64,000 nucleotides of DNA. Source: Prorocentrum cordatum (taxonomy: Eukaryota; Sar; Dinophyceae; Prorocentrales; Prorocentraceae). The position numbers and the translations under genes are program-made. The stretch's first letter is position 1, and the number at the start of each line of letters is the position of its first letter. Location: contig CAUYUJ010019883.1 in assembly GCA_963575745.1 (NCBI GenBank), forward strand, positions 1 to 64,000, in the 5' to 3' direction. The notes beneath the pieces are model-generated. The model saw only the letters and a program-made list of their open reading frames with translations, had not been told where the DNA came from and did no database searches. Of the stretch, positions 55,122 to 64,000 are shown one piece after another.

Positions 55122-56507
55122 ATGGGCCAGCAGTGTTCCATCCCTGGGGCTGGGAGTATCGAGAATCTGCTTTCGCCTCGTCGCCATGAGCCTGAGGTGC
55201 CGGACGTGGACGATATCTCGGTATCGGACAAGGTCGACACGGAGGCTTTGTTCAGACGGTTGCAGGCAGTTGAAGGAGACCAGGCAGAGCAGGACAAGTT
55301 GTTTGAGAGGTTGCAGCAACAGGGAGCGTCGATGATAGCGACTGTTGATTTCGATGAGCCTGACACCGATCGGAAATTGCAGGTCCTGGAGTATCTGAGA
55401 GCTCTGTTTGCTCTCCGCGTTTGGGATGACAACGTTCGCCTCGTCAAATCAGACGGCAGCCGTTTCTTCGTTTTCGCAAAAAGCGCAGGGGAAGCTCTCG
55501 AGGCGGCTTTCCTAATGAGGAAACTGTTGGTCTCGTTCCACACCTGGGTCGGCGACTTCCTCTCAGATGGTGCGCAAGGCAGCGGGTCTGTCGGCTGCTC
55601 GCCTTGCTGCAGGGCGTCCAGACGCAATGGAAGGAATCGGGGGGCTCTCCCGAAGGCAGCAACCCTGAAAGCCGGAATCCACCACGGAAGCATTCTCCTG
55701 ATTGAAGAGGATTGTTATGGCACCCCCGTAAACGTGGCGTCGAAGATCGGGGAGGATCTCGCACTGCCGGGCGAGATCATGGTCTCGGCGTCCTCCGCCC
55801 AGAATGCAGAGGATGCCCGCCTGCAGAGCTTGATGAGCAGTCTTGTCTTGGAGCCGAAGCAGACAGAGATATCAGGGGTCTCCCTAGATTATTGCCAGGT
55901 CGCAGCCAAGATTAGTATCGAGGATGGGGACGCTGTTGCAATGCCAGCAAAAGCAGAAGTCGAAGAGTTTCTCCGCGGCACTGGTTCCTCAGACCTGGTC
56001 ATGTCAGAGCTTGTCATCATGACCACAGATATGAGCGGTTTCACCCGTCTCAGCAAGCAGTATGGGATTCTGCATTTTCTCAGGCTTGTTTTCAAGGCGC
56101 GAGCCATCATACTACCAGCTCTTCAGAACCATGGTGGATGGAAGATCAAATATGAAGGAGACAATATCATCGCAGTATTTACAGGTGTTGATGACGCCAT
56201 CGCATGTATCCACGCAGTCGTGGGACAGGTGCGCGAATACAACGTCACCCGCGAAAAGGATTTTCAGATACGGATGGGTTTCGGAGTTGACGTCGGACAG
56301 GTTCATTGCTCAGGGCACGACATTTTTGGCAGCGCTTTCGATTGTAGCTTCAAGCTGGCAGAGGACATCGCAGAAGTTGGCGAGGTATTGGTGACCGAGC
56401 GAGTCAAGGCAGCCGGCTGGCCCACAGTCCCGGGTTGCAAGCTGTCCGATGGGAAGTTGTTGGAAGAAGGCAATGTGAAGTTTTTTGCGCTGACATTTCC
56501 TGGTTGA
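55122..56507 (+). CDS. Tandem-domain class III nucleotide cyclase (retrogene), dual N-acylation signal
   Basis: 461 codons, no introns. The start is the first ATG after the spliced leader (58-nt 5' UTR) in good context (GACCATGGG). MGQQCS fits N-myristoylation of Gly2 plus palmitoylation of Cys5, predicting membrane attachment without a transmembrane segment. Two cyclase homology domains follow. Domain 1 (about 70-265) lacks the metal aspartates but keeps GIHHGS and YGTPVNVASK (N204, K208). Domain 2 (about 290-458) has TTDMSGFTRL (D303) and KYEGDNIIAVF (D347), exactly 44 residues apart as in canonical cyclases, and GSAFDCSFK (D407, K411) where N and R are usual. Domain 1 therefore seems to supply the Asn/Lys half-site and domain 2 the metal half-site. 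The product would be cAMP or cGMP; I cannot decide which. Confidence 0.88.
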   Translation: MGQQCSIPGAGSIENLLSPRRHEPEVPDVDDISVSDKVDTEALFRRLQAVEGDQAEQDKLFERLQQQGASMIATVDFDEPDTDRKLQVLEYLRALFALRVWDDNVRLVKSDGSRFFVFAKSAGEALEAAFLMRKLLVSFHTWVGDFLSDGAQGSGSVGCSPCCRASRRNGRNRGALPKAATLKAGIHHGSILLIEEDCYGTPVNVASKIGEDLALPGEIMVSASSAQNAEDARLQSLMSSLVLEPKQTEISGVSLDYCQVAAKISIEDGDAVAMPAKAEVEEFLRGTGSSDLVMSELVIMTTDMSGFTRLSKQYGILHFLRLVFKARAIILPALQNHGGWKIKYEGDNIIAVFTGVDDAIACIHAVVGQVREYNVTREKDFQIRMGFGVDVGQVHCSGHDIFGSAFDCSFKLAEDIAEVGEVLVTERVKAAGWPTVPGCKLSDGKLLEEGNVKFFALTFPG

Positions 56508-57957
56508 ACGGACGCCACGTTACCAGCAACAGTTGTCAGTCGCAAGCAGGTGTAGCGTGCAACGGGTGCACTCGCGACCGCCCATGCCGCACACTGCTGC
56601 GGGATTCGAAGAAGAGGCGTCCGGACCACGGCGCACTCATGATTCGTTCCTCAAAGCAGCGTTTGGAGTTTGGGAGCACGTAGTATTAAGTCTGGCCTGT
56701 CCCTCTACAGGGGGAATCTTGAAAATAGTTTTTTCTTGCAAAAAATGATTGTGTGTTTTTTAATGTTTGCTCACAGGCCCGCCTGTAGGGGGACGTGCCC
56801 CACCTACACGTGGTGCGATGCTCGAGCGAGCAGTGAGTCCAGATGGTGCGCGATCGGCTGGGCGCCTCCTTTGCGCCAGGCTGGCACGCGGCCGAGCCGT
56901 CTCCTGGCATGCGCGCGGGTGTGCTCCCGTGCCAGCTGCCCAAGCCCAGATGCCCAGCTGGCCCAAAGACGGTCTGCAAAGGGTGCCCAGTTGGCCCAGA
57001 TGCCTCCGACGAGGTAGGACCCCAAGACGACCTCAAGACGGCCAGGGAGGCTTGCCAGTTGGCCCAGAACACGGAGTGACACAGCGGGAAGGAATACAGA
57101 GGAGGGCTTGGAAAGGGGAGCTGAGATTATTGGCAACTGCATGCTGCCTTGACGCGGTGGAGACCTGGGCAGGGAGACAGTGTGGGTCCCCAATTTTGAT
57201 TCCTGTTCTTTGTCTCACGTTGTGGGGGATTGTTGCGCTGCGAGGTTCTTGGCATCCGCCTCTGGGTGGTGCAGGCGGTGCTTCTGCTAGGAACCTGACG
57301 GGAGTTCACCTGCAGGACAATGCGAAGATCGGCAAATTCTCGCCGTGAGTTGCATTCGCTTCTCTTTGGCGCCTGTGGTCGTTCGAGCGGGCGGTGAGTT
57401 CCGGGACATTTCTGCCTCGCCGTGGCCGCTGACAGGCCCCGCACATTGTAGCCAGTTCGAACGATTGGCTCACGTGCAGTTGATGTACACGTACCATGAT
57501 TCTTGATGCAATTCAGTTTAGTTCCCAGCCATCCTGCGGTGCTGGGTCCCCGTTTTGAACAGACGGTGATATTCACAACTGCATATGGTTTGGCCCTTCG
57601 ACAGGTTGTTGTCATGTACCTCGCAGGACAGCTCAGCTGAGCTGCCGTACTTCCCACGTCTTGTGTTGCACACTTCAGTTGCAATAGATAACTGTTGAAT
57701 GAAGTCACGTGCGCGAAGTCAGGTCTACTCAGCTTCGTGTTTAAGAGACCACACTGGTCCCCATTTATAACATGTTTTTGCGAAGCAGTCGTCATCTCCT
57801 CTTCAACCTTCTGTTCCTCCCCCCGTGGAGCCTTCATTCGAGCAGCGCCGTTCTCCCTGCAGGGGCCACGGGGGCCGACCTGGAAAACTGGACTTCCCCA
57901 GATGGGGGCTGCTGGTGACTGGATGCGCCCTAACCATCGGAAGGATGCATGTCGAAG
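56508..57957 (+). other. 3' region of the retrocopy (putative 3' UTR)
   Basis: About 1.45 kb between the stop codon and A10. A CCAG(C/T)TGGCCCA minirepeat occupies 56930-57065. A diverged copy of the TTTTGAA(G/C)AGAC repeat lies at 57527-57572. Open frames here are short and unrecognised. Either the parent mRNA had a long 3' UTR or sequence was inserted afterwards. Confidence 0.6.
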
Positions 57958-57967
57958 AAAAAAAAAA
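57958..57967 (+). other. Residual poly(A) of the retrocopy
   Basis: Ten A residues directly before the right target duplication; the final two overlap its AA. Consistent with target-primed reverse transcription of a polyadenylated mRNA by a LINE-type enzyme. Confidence 0.85.
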
Positions 57968-57986
57968 GGGAGCATCAAAAGGCCCC
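57966..57986 (+). repeat. Right target-site duplication of the retrogene
   Basis: Same 21 bp as 55021-55041 with one mismatch. It is followed by AAGAGACCCAAGAGGC, the continuation of the 10-11-bp array. Confidence 0.88.
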
Positions 57987-58077
57987 AAGAGACCCAAGAG
58001 GCTTGACAATTCTTAACGCTTCGCGTATCCCCACCGGCCCCTCCGCGGTCCATGTTCGTTTCGCCCTTCTCGGCGCA

Positions 58078-58705
58078 GCCTCAGCCCCAGCCCTCGCCAG
58101 GACATTGCATCGTTGTGCCCCCGAACTGTGTGAGTCGGATACGATGCATGTGAACCGGCTACCAGCTGGTGGCTGTCAGCCGCGTGCAGCACACCAATGG
58201 TCTTTTATGGGACGGTGCCCCGATTCCCCTCATTGACACTAGTGCTCAGCGGCTTTTGGCTGCGCCCCCCTCATGCTTATGGCCCGCCCTGGTCCGTCGC
58301 CGACCCGGCCATGGTTCTGTCTTGGCCCGCTATCAGCACGCCCCCGCGAGCGGTACGGCCCAGCAGCTCGGCAGCCGCCTGCCATCGTCACGCCACCGGC
58401 GTCGGGGTATTGGCTTCCGCACGGGCAGCGTGGCAGGTGTGGTTGGGTGCAGCTGACAGCCATACACTCGGTGACACCCGGTGTTTGGCTCCGTCAAGTG
58501 AGCGGCCCTGCATTGAGTGGTTCAGCCTTCTGCAGTTCGTGGTCGCTCTCTTCAGAGCAGCCCCGGCTACCAGCCTTCGTCAGTACCTTGCATCGTTGTG
58601 CCCCCGAATTGCGTGAGTCGGAGGCGATGTGCTCGTATTGGCTACCGGCGGGAGGTGGCTAAGCCTCGCGCGCGCACACCAGTGGTCCTTCTCTACTGGT
58701 CGGCG
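58078..58705. repeat. ~480-bp-spaced direct repeat
   Basis: TTGCATCGTTGTGCCCCCGA, (A)TGNGTGAGTCGGA, CGATG, GGCTACC and CACACCA(A/G)TGGTC occur at 58105-58205 and 58588-58688. Confidence 0.8.
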
Positions 58706-59800
58706 CTCTGACGCGGTTCAGCCACACTTTAGCTCCAGTGAGCCTTGACGTGTCAGGCCTGTGCCGCACCATCGTTCACCCGGGGTGCTGCAGGGAGACT
58801 GGGTCAGTCGCTCGCGCTCGCCCTCTCCCCCCATTCTGCCTCCTCGTCTCCCTTCTCTTGCCCCCGTTTGTGGCTCGGCTGGAGCATGGCGCCGAAACGG
58901 CGACTGGCGTCCCCACCCGCCGGGATGTCCGCGCCGGACTTCGGCGTTTAGTTTGGGTCATTTTGTCGCTTGCATGTGCATGCGCCTCTTCGGCCAATTA
59001 TCTTCGTTTCGCGCCCCGTTCGATACCCCGCTTCTTGACCTTCGCCAAGGAGCCGCCAGCAAAAGTATCCCCACCGGCGTTCCGTGGGGACTTGCTACGG
59101 TGCCGTCCTCTTCGGTGGAGTTCGGCATGTGTGGCTCAGGGCGCCCGTCGGCTGCTTTTTCCTTCATGGACTTCGCTTTATCCCTGGGCCATCGGGTGTA
59201 CATACCAGAGGATCTGCCGTTTGCAGTCCTGTCTGTGACGAGGCTGCCCCCTCTTCATTCCGGCGCCGACACGATGCTGTTGCTACCTACGGCACGGATG
59301 TCTCCCTGAAGTGTCTGTCGGACCTGGTCGTTTTCGTCGGGCCCTATGCCGACTCACAACGGGTGATCGACCTCTGCGTGTTCATGGTCGCGCCGCCGCG
59401 CCATTTTGGCTGCACCTACTTGATGGTCGCCACCGGGGTTTCCACGCCACCGGGTTGGGAGTTCCGCTCTTGGTGCACTTCTGAGTGGTTGCCCGCGCGC
59501 TCGCCTCGCTTGCCCCTCTCTGCGCCTGTCTTGCTTTTCCGCTTTTCGCTTTTCTGCTGCCTAGTCGTGGCCCGGCTAGGCTTTGGTTTTGACCCGCTTC
59601 ACGACGCCGCTGACCAAAAAACATCCCCACTGGTGTGTCGCTCTCTCCCGCTTCGCCTCGTTTTCGTCGCTCTTGCGCAGCCTCTGCGTAGTGACCCTGC
59701 ACATTTTCCGCTGCCTTGCACTTGCACGTCTTCGCACTTCGCTTGACCTTTCGACGCCGCGCGGGTGCCCGCTCGCGGTCGCGGTCCAAAACAATCTCAT
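58706..59800. other. Intergenic, no gene supported
   Basis: Overlapping frames of 160-220 codons in + are Cys/Phe/Leu/Pro-rich with no motif. Strings like CCGTTCGATACCCCGCTTC and CTTTTCGCTTTTCTGC hint at decayed repeats. Not called. Confidence 0.35.
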
Positions 59801-59802
59801 TG

Positions 59803-59850
59803 GCCCATCCAGAAACGACGCCGAGGCAAGTTGAGGTGATCAGGGAAGTG
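59803..59850 (+). repeat. Dispersed segment GCCCATCCAGAAACGA, copy 2
   Basis: Matches 31454-31507 (GCCCATCCAGAAACGA, AGGCAAGTTG, TGATCAGG), again upstream of a GGA/GGAT tract (59888-59990). Confidence 0.7.
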
Positions 59851-59999
59851 TAGGAGCAAAGAGGGGGACAGCCGAACCGTTCAAAGAAGGAGGAGAAGGA
59901 GGAGGATGGATGGACGGATGGATGGATGAGGAAAGAGGGAGAAGGATGATGAATAGGATGAGGAGGAGGAGGAGAAGGAGGAGGAGGGCGCGCAAAAGG

Positions 60000-60620
60000 G
60001 CAGGGGCCTCTTTGACGCCTTTCGGAGTCTTTTGGGATATCTCGTAAGCGATTATTTGAGGCCTCTTGGGGCGTCTTTGGGCTCCCTTGGCGGTCCATGG
60101 GCCTCTTGGGGCCGCTTGGGGTCCTCTTGAGGGCCTCTTAGGGGCCTCGCCTCTTGGGGGCATCTTGGGGGCATCTTGGGGCCATCTTGGTGCCTCCTGG
60201 GCGCCCCTCGGGGTCATCTTGGATGACATCGATTTAAAAAAAAAGGAACTTAATTTGAGGTTATCTTGGAACCCTCTTAGGGTTTTTTTTGGGGGGGTCA
60301 TGGGGTTCTCTTGGGGTTTGTTTGGGTTTCTTGGGGCCCTCTTGGGACTCTTTGAGGGGTCTTGGTGTCCTCTGGGTTTTTTTGGGGGGGCGTCTGGGGG
60401 CCCTCCTGGGGCTCTCTTGGGGTCCTTATGGGAGCTGTGGAGCGCTTCGTGGGGCCATGTTTGATGGCATCGATCAAAGGCGGGGGGATCTTAAATGTGC
60501 GCCCCCACTCCGGGCCCCTAGAAATCGTTTCTTCGGGGCCCTCTTAGGGCGCTCTTGGACGCTCTTGGGGCCGTCTTGGGGGCCTCTCGGGCCTCTTTTG
60601 GAGTTTTCTTGGTATACACA
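60000..60620 (-). repeat. 10-11-bp periodic array (TCTTGGGGCC orientation)
   Basis: CCTCTTGGGGC, GTCTTTGGGC, CATCTTGGGGG, CATCTTGGGGC and so on, with A-rich spacers at 60220-60265 and 60465-60530 that both contain GCATCGAT or ACATCGAT. Confidence 0.85.
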
Positions 60621-60646
60621 TACGCACACATGTTTACCGGCATGCA

Positions 60647-60686
60647 TCAACACATATATATATATATATATACACAGAGAAACAGG

Positions 60687-60734
<48 letters not shown>

Positions 60735-60782
60735 ATATGTATATACATGTATACACATACATAGATATACATTTATATATGT

Positions 60783-60813
<31 letters not shown>

Positions 60814-60870
60814 GAGGAAAAGAGAGAGAGAGAGAGAGAGAGCACAAACAAAAAACGACAGAGAGAGAGA
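60647..60870. repeat. (AT)n and (GA)n microsatellites
   Basis: TA runs at 60652-60672 and 60695-60726, a TATACA patch, then GA at 60782-60842 and 60858-60873. Confidence 0.95.
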
Positions 60871-60924
60871 GAACGAGGGAGGGAGAAGGGAGGCCTTCAG
60901 CCCATCCCGCCACCGTGCCTTGGT

Positions 60925-61480
60925 TGCAGGTCAGAGGCCTCTTGGATGTCTGGGAATCTCTTGGGAGGCCTCTCTCGGAAGCTTCTTGGAGGCTGTATCG
61001 ATGTGCCTTTGGGGCCTTTTCGAGGCCTCTTGGGGCTTGATTTAGGCCGATTGGAGACCTCCTCGAGTTTCTGGGGGGCTTCTCGGGGGCCTGCTGACGG
61101 TCTCGGAAGTTTTCTTGATTCGGAATAAATCAAAATGTCGTTTCGTGTTCCCCCTTTGGAGCCTCTCTTGTGGCCTTTGTGGGGCCTTCTTGGCTTGTAT
61201 TCGGGGCCTCTTGGGCTCTCTTGGGGCCCTCTGAGGCCATCCTGGGGCGATATTGGGGGCCCCTTGGGCCTTCCTGGAACGTTGGAAGTCCGAACATGCA
61301 ATAAATGCCTTGGAACACCAACGGGGAATCACCGATTTGGGCCTCCTGGGGCCCTCTTGGAAGAGCTCTTGGAGCCCTTATGGGACGTCTTGCGAGCCCT
61401 TTGGGCCGTCTGGAGGCCATCTTCGGCGTCTTGGAGCGATCTTTGTGCGACTCGGGGCCCACCGCATTCGGGGACTCTTG
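60925..61480 (-). repeat. 10-11-bp periodic array (TCTTGGGGCC orientation)
   Basis: GCCTCTTGGG-type units with spacers at 61115-61160 (module AAATGTCGTTTCGTG, TCCCCCTTTGGAGCC, shared with 27783) and 61270-61330. Confidence 0.85.
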
Positions 61481-61686
61481 GAGACTTGTGGGCTAGCGTT
61501 AAGGCCCTCCTTGCTCCGAACAAGTCACGCGACAGCACGCGCCAAGCCCTGGGAGTCACGCGGCATGCCTTGTGAAATTTTGAAAATGTGGGCCTGGGCC
61601 CTTTTCAATTTTCGTTCACACAGGGCTGAGAACGGAGGGCAGAAGGGACATGAGGTACCTCCAACTCGTGCCTCGCGGCACGGTGG

Positions 61687-62735
61687 CACACACACACAGA
61701 CACACAGACACACAGCCGCACAGACAGGCAGACAGACACACAGACAGACACACTGAGGCATGCACACAGAGACAGACACAGAGACAGACACGCACAGACA
61801 CGCACACAGACACACACACACAGCCACACACACAGCCACACACACAGCCACACACACAGCCACACACGCAGGCACACAGGCACACAGACACATTCACAGA
61901 CACACACAGACACACACAGAGACACACAGAGACACACACAGGCACACGGACACCCACAGACACACACAGGCACACATAGGCACACAGGCACGCACAGACA
62001 CACAGACACACACAGACACACAGACACACAGACACACAGACACACACACACACAGACACACAGACACACACACAGACACATACAGATACGCACAGACACA
62101 CACACACACACAGCCACACACACACAGCCACACACACAGCCACACACACAGCCACACATAGACACACAGACACACACAGACACACGCCGATGCACGCAGA
62201 CACACACAGACACACTCTGACGCACACGGACACGCACAGACATGCACGCAGGCACAAACACACACACAGACACACAGGCACCCACACACAGACACATCCA
62301 GACACACACACACACATAGGCACACACATAGACACACAGACACACACACAGACGCACAGACATACATAGACAGACACACACAGACACACACGGATACGGA
62401 TACAGACACACACGCACACACGCAGACATGCACAGACACATACAGGCACGCACAGACGCGCAGACACGCACAGACACGCACAGACACACACAGACAAGCA
62501 CAGACACGTGCAGACACGTACAGACACGCACAGACACACAGACACACAGACAAACGCACAGACACGCACAGACACGCACACACGTACACGTGCACACACG
62601 CACACGCGCACACGCACACATGCACATACGCACACACAGACACACAGACACACACACACAAACGCACACACGCGCACACGCGCACACGCGCTCACTCACA
62701 TACGCACACAAGCACGCACGCAAACGCACACATAT
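61687..62735. repeat. (CA)n/(CACAGA)n microsatellite
   Basis: More than 1 kb of ACACAGAC/CACAGCCA/CGCACAGA. Frames of up to 400 codons on - are artefacts (Cys/Val). Confidence 0.97.
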
Positions 62736-62944
62736 TTGTGTGTACGTCTTTATGTATCTGTATAGATTATAGAGATATGTATAGAGAAGCACAATGGATA
62801 TATACACAGTGCTTTAAACAGGTGTTTATATACACATAGAGATTGTTCATCTAATACAGTAAGTGGCGCGTAGAGAGTAGAGGGCCGAGGGTACATATCA
62901 TGGACCAACGTGCAGGGTGCACAGGGACAGGAGCAACTAAACAC
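62736..62944. other. AT-richer unique sequence
   Basis: Short linker with TATACA patches; nothing recognised. Confidence 0.3.
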
Positions 62945-62954
62945 CAACAACTGA

Positions 62955-63020
62955 TACTGTTCCCAACTATCCTGTGATGTTGGGTCCTCGGTTTGAAGAG
63001 ACAGCGCCCCGCGTTCCTTC
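62955..63020 (+). repeat. Dispersed repeat with TTTGAAGAGACAGCGCCCCG core, copy 2
   Basis: GTTCCCAACTATCCTGTGAT, GTTGGGTCCTCG, TTTGAAGAGACAGCGCCCCG and a CTCC-rich tail. It sits directly upstream of the 112-bp satellite. Confidence 0.75.
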
Positions 63021-63060
63021 CTCCTCCCGGTGCCCCCCCTCCCTCCTCCCCCTCCCCCTT

Positions 63061-64000
63061 CCTCCCTCCCCCCTCCGCTTCACCCACCCAGTACAGCGCT
63101 TCGTGGCCCCATAGGGAGCTCCACCGAAGGTCCCAGTGGGCCCGCCCTCATGCGTCAACCACCGCCCAACACAGCCCTTCTTCCGCGCGTTTCGCCCACC
63201 CAGTACAGCGCTTCGTGGCCCCATCGGGAGCTCCACCGAAGGTCCCAGTGGGACCGCCCGCATGCGTCAACCACCACCCAGCACAACCCTTCCTCTTTGC
63301 GTTTCACACACCCAGTACAGCGCTTCGTGACCCCATAGGGAGCCCCACCGAAGGTCCCAATGGGACCGCCCCCATGCGTCAACCACCACCCGGCACAGCC
63401 CTTCCTCCTTGCGTTTCACCCATCCAGTACAGCGTTTCGTGGCCCCATAGGGAGCTCCACCGAAGGTCCCAGTGGGACCGCCCTCGTGCGTCAACCACCA
63501 CCCAGCACAGCCCTTCCTCCTTGCGTTTCGCCCACCCAGTACAGAGTTTCGTTGCCCCATAGGGAGTTCCACCGAAGGTCCCAGTGGGGCCGCCCGCTTG
63601 CGCCAACCACCACCCGGCATAGCCCTTCTTCCTTGAGTTTCGCCCACCCAGTACAGCGTTTCGTGGCCCCATAGGGAGCTCCATCGAAGGTCCGGATGGG
63701 ACCGCCCCCATGCGTCAGCCACCACCCAGCACAGCCCTTCCTTCCTGCGCTTCACCTGCCCAGTACAGCGTTTCGTTGCCCCATAGGGAGCTCCACCGAA
63801 GGTCCCAGTGGGACCGCCCGCATGCGTCAACCACCGCCCAGCACAGCCCTTCCTCCCTGCGATTCACCCACCCAATGCAGCGTTTCGTGGTGGGGCAACC
63901 ACCAACCAGCACAGTCCTTCCTCCATGCGATTCACCCACCCATTACAGCGCTTCGTGGCCCCATCGGGAGCTCCACCGAAGGCCCCAGTTTCACCGCCCG
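63061..64000. repeat. 112-bp tandem satellite, ~8.5 units, continues beyond window
   Basis: GTACAGCG (or close variant) falls at 63091, 63203, 63315, 63427, 63539, 63651, 63763 and 63875, always exactly 112 bp apart. The last unit in the window is shortened (next landmark at 63943, 68 bp on). Each unit contains CGTGGCCCCATAGGGAGCTC, GAAGGTCCCAGTGGGACCGC and CATGCGTCAACCACCACCC. 112 is not divisible by three, hence the staggered open frames on both strands. Confidence 0.97.

Noticed and set aside
59395-59415. Second possible spliced-leader relic (GCCATTTTGGCT)
   Set aside because: Only 12 bases match and the string is itself a short palindrome; the CCGTA start and CAAG end are missing.
61605-62807. 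400-codon Cys/Val-rich open frame on the - strand
   Set aside because: Translation of the CA/CACAGA microsatellite.

Overview
This looks like a window of dinoflagellate nuclear DNA. It is GC-rich, very sparse in genes and dominated by simple, tandem and dispersed repeats. Two things point specifically to a dinoflagellate. A one-mismatch copy of the 22-nt dinoflagellate spliced leader (DinoSL) lies just upstream of an intronless gene at 55.1 kb. A degenerate Ty1/copia element of the dinoflagellate type, with a CCCH-finger Gag, fills 35-43 kb. I cannot name the species.

Layout. 0-0.45 kb: C-terminal end of a retrotransposon-type protein. 0.8-25 kb: almost only repeats. These are long trinucleotide and tetranucleotide tracts (ATC, GGA, GAC, GAT, GTAT/ACGC), a higher-order satellite at 11.3-15.7 kb built on an exact 64-bp unit, two copies of a ~0.7-kb dispersed repeat, foldback MITE-like elements, and many blocks of a degenerate GC-rich repeat of 10-11 bp. 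27.0-30.1 kb: a two-exon gene for a membrane-anchored nitrilase-superfamily (CN-hydrolase) protein, whose ~1.5-kb intron holds a 10-11-bp array and a MITE. 30-34 kb: more repeats. 34.4-52.1 kb: a region bounded by diverged direct repeats. It contains the copia remnants (Gag, protease, integrase, RT, RNase H, all on +), then a series of unrecognised coding-like fragments. About fourteen copies of a short covarying stem-loop with a GNRA tetraloop are scattered through it, all on the + strand. 53.5-55.0 kb: microsatellite and a 10-11-bp array. 55.02-57.99 kb: a retroposed gene for a tandem-domain class III nucleotide cyclase. It shows target-site duplication, relic DinoSL, 5' UTR, intact ORF, 3' region, A10 and target-site duplication in that order. 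58-63 kb: direct repeats, 10-11-bp arrays, AT/GA/CA microsatellites. 63.06-64 kb: an exact 112-bp tandem repeat running off the window.

Only two genes look intact and probably functional: the CN-hydrolase and the nucleotide cyclase. They are unrelated and do not form an operon. Most of the long open frames elsewhere are by-products of repeats whose period lacks stops. The best candidates for undescribed biology are the GNRA stem-loop family, the helical-period (10-11 bp) arrays with shared punctuating modules, and the complete retroposition scar around the cyclase gene.
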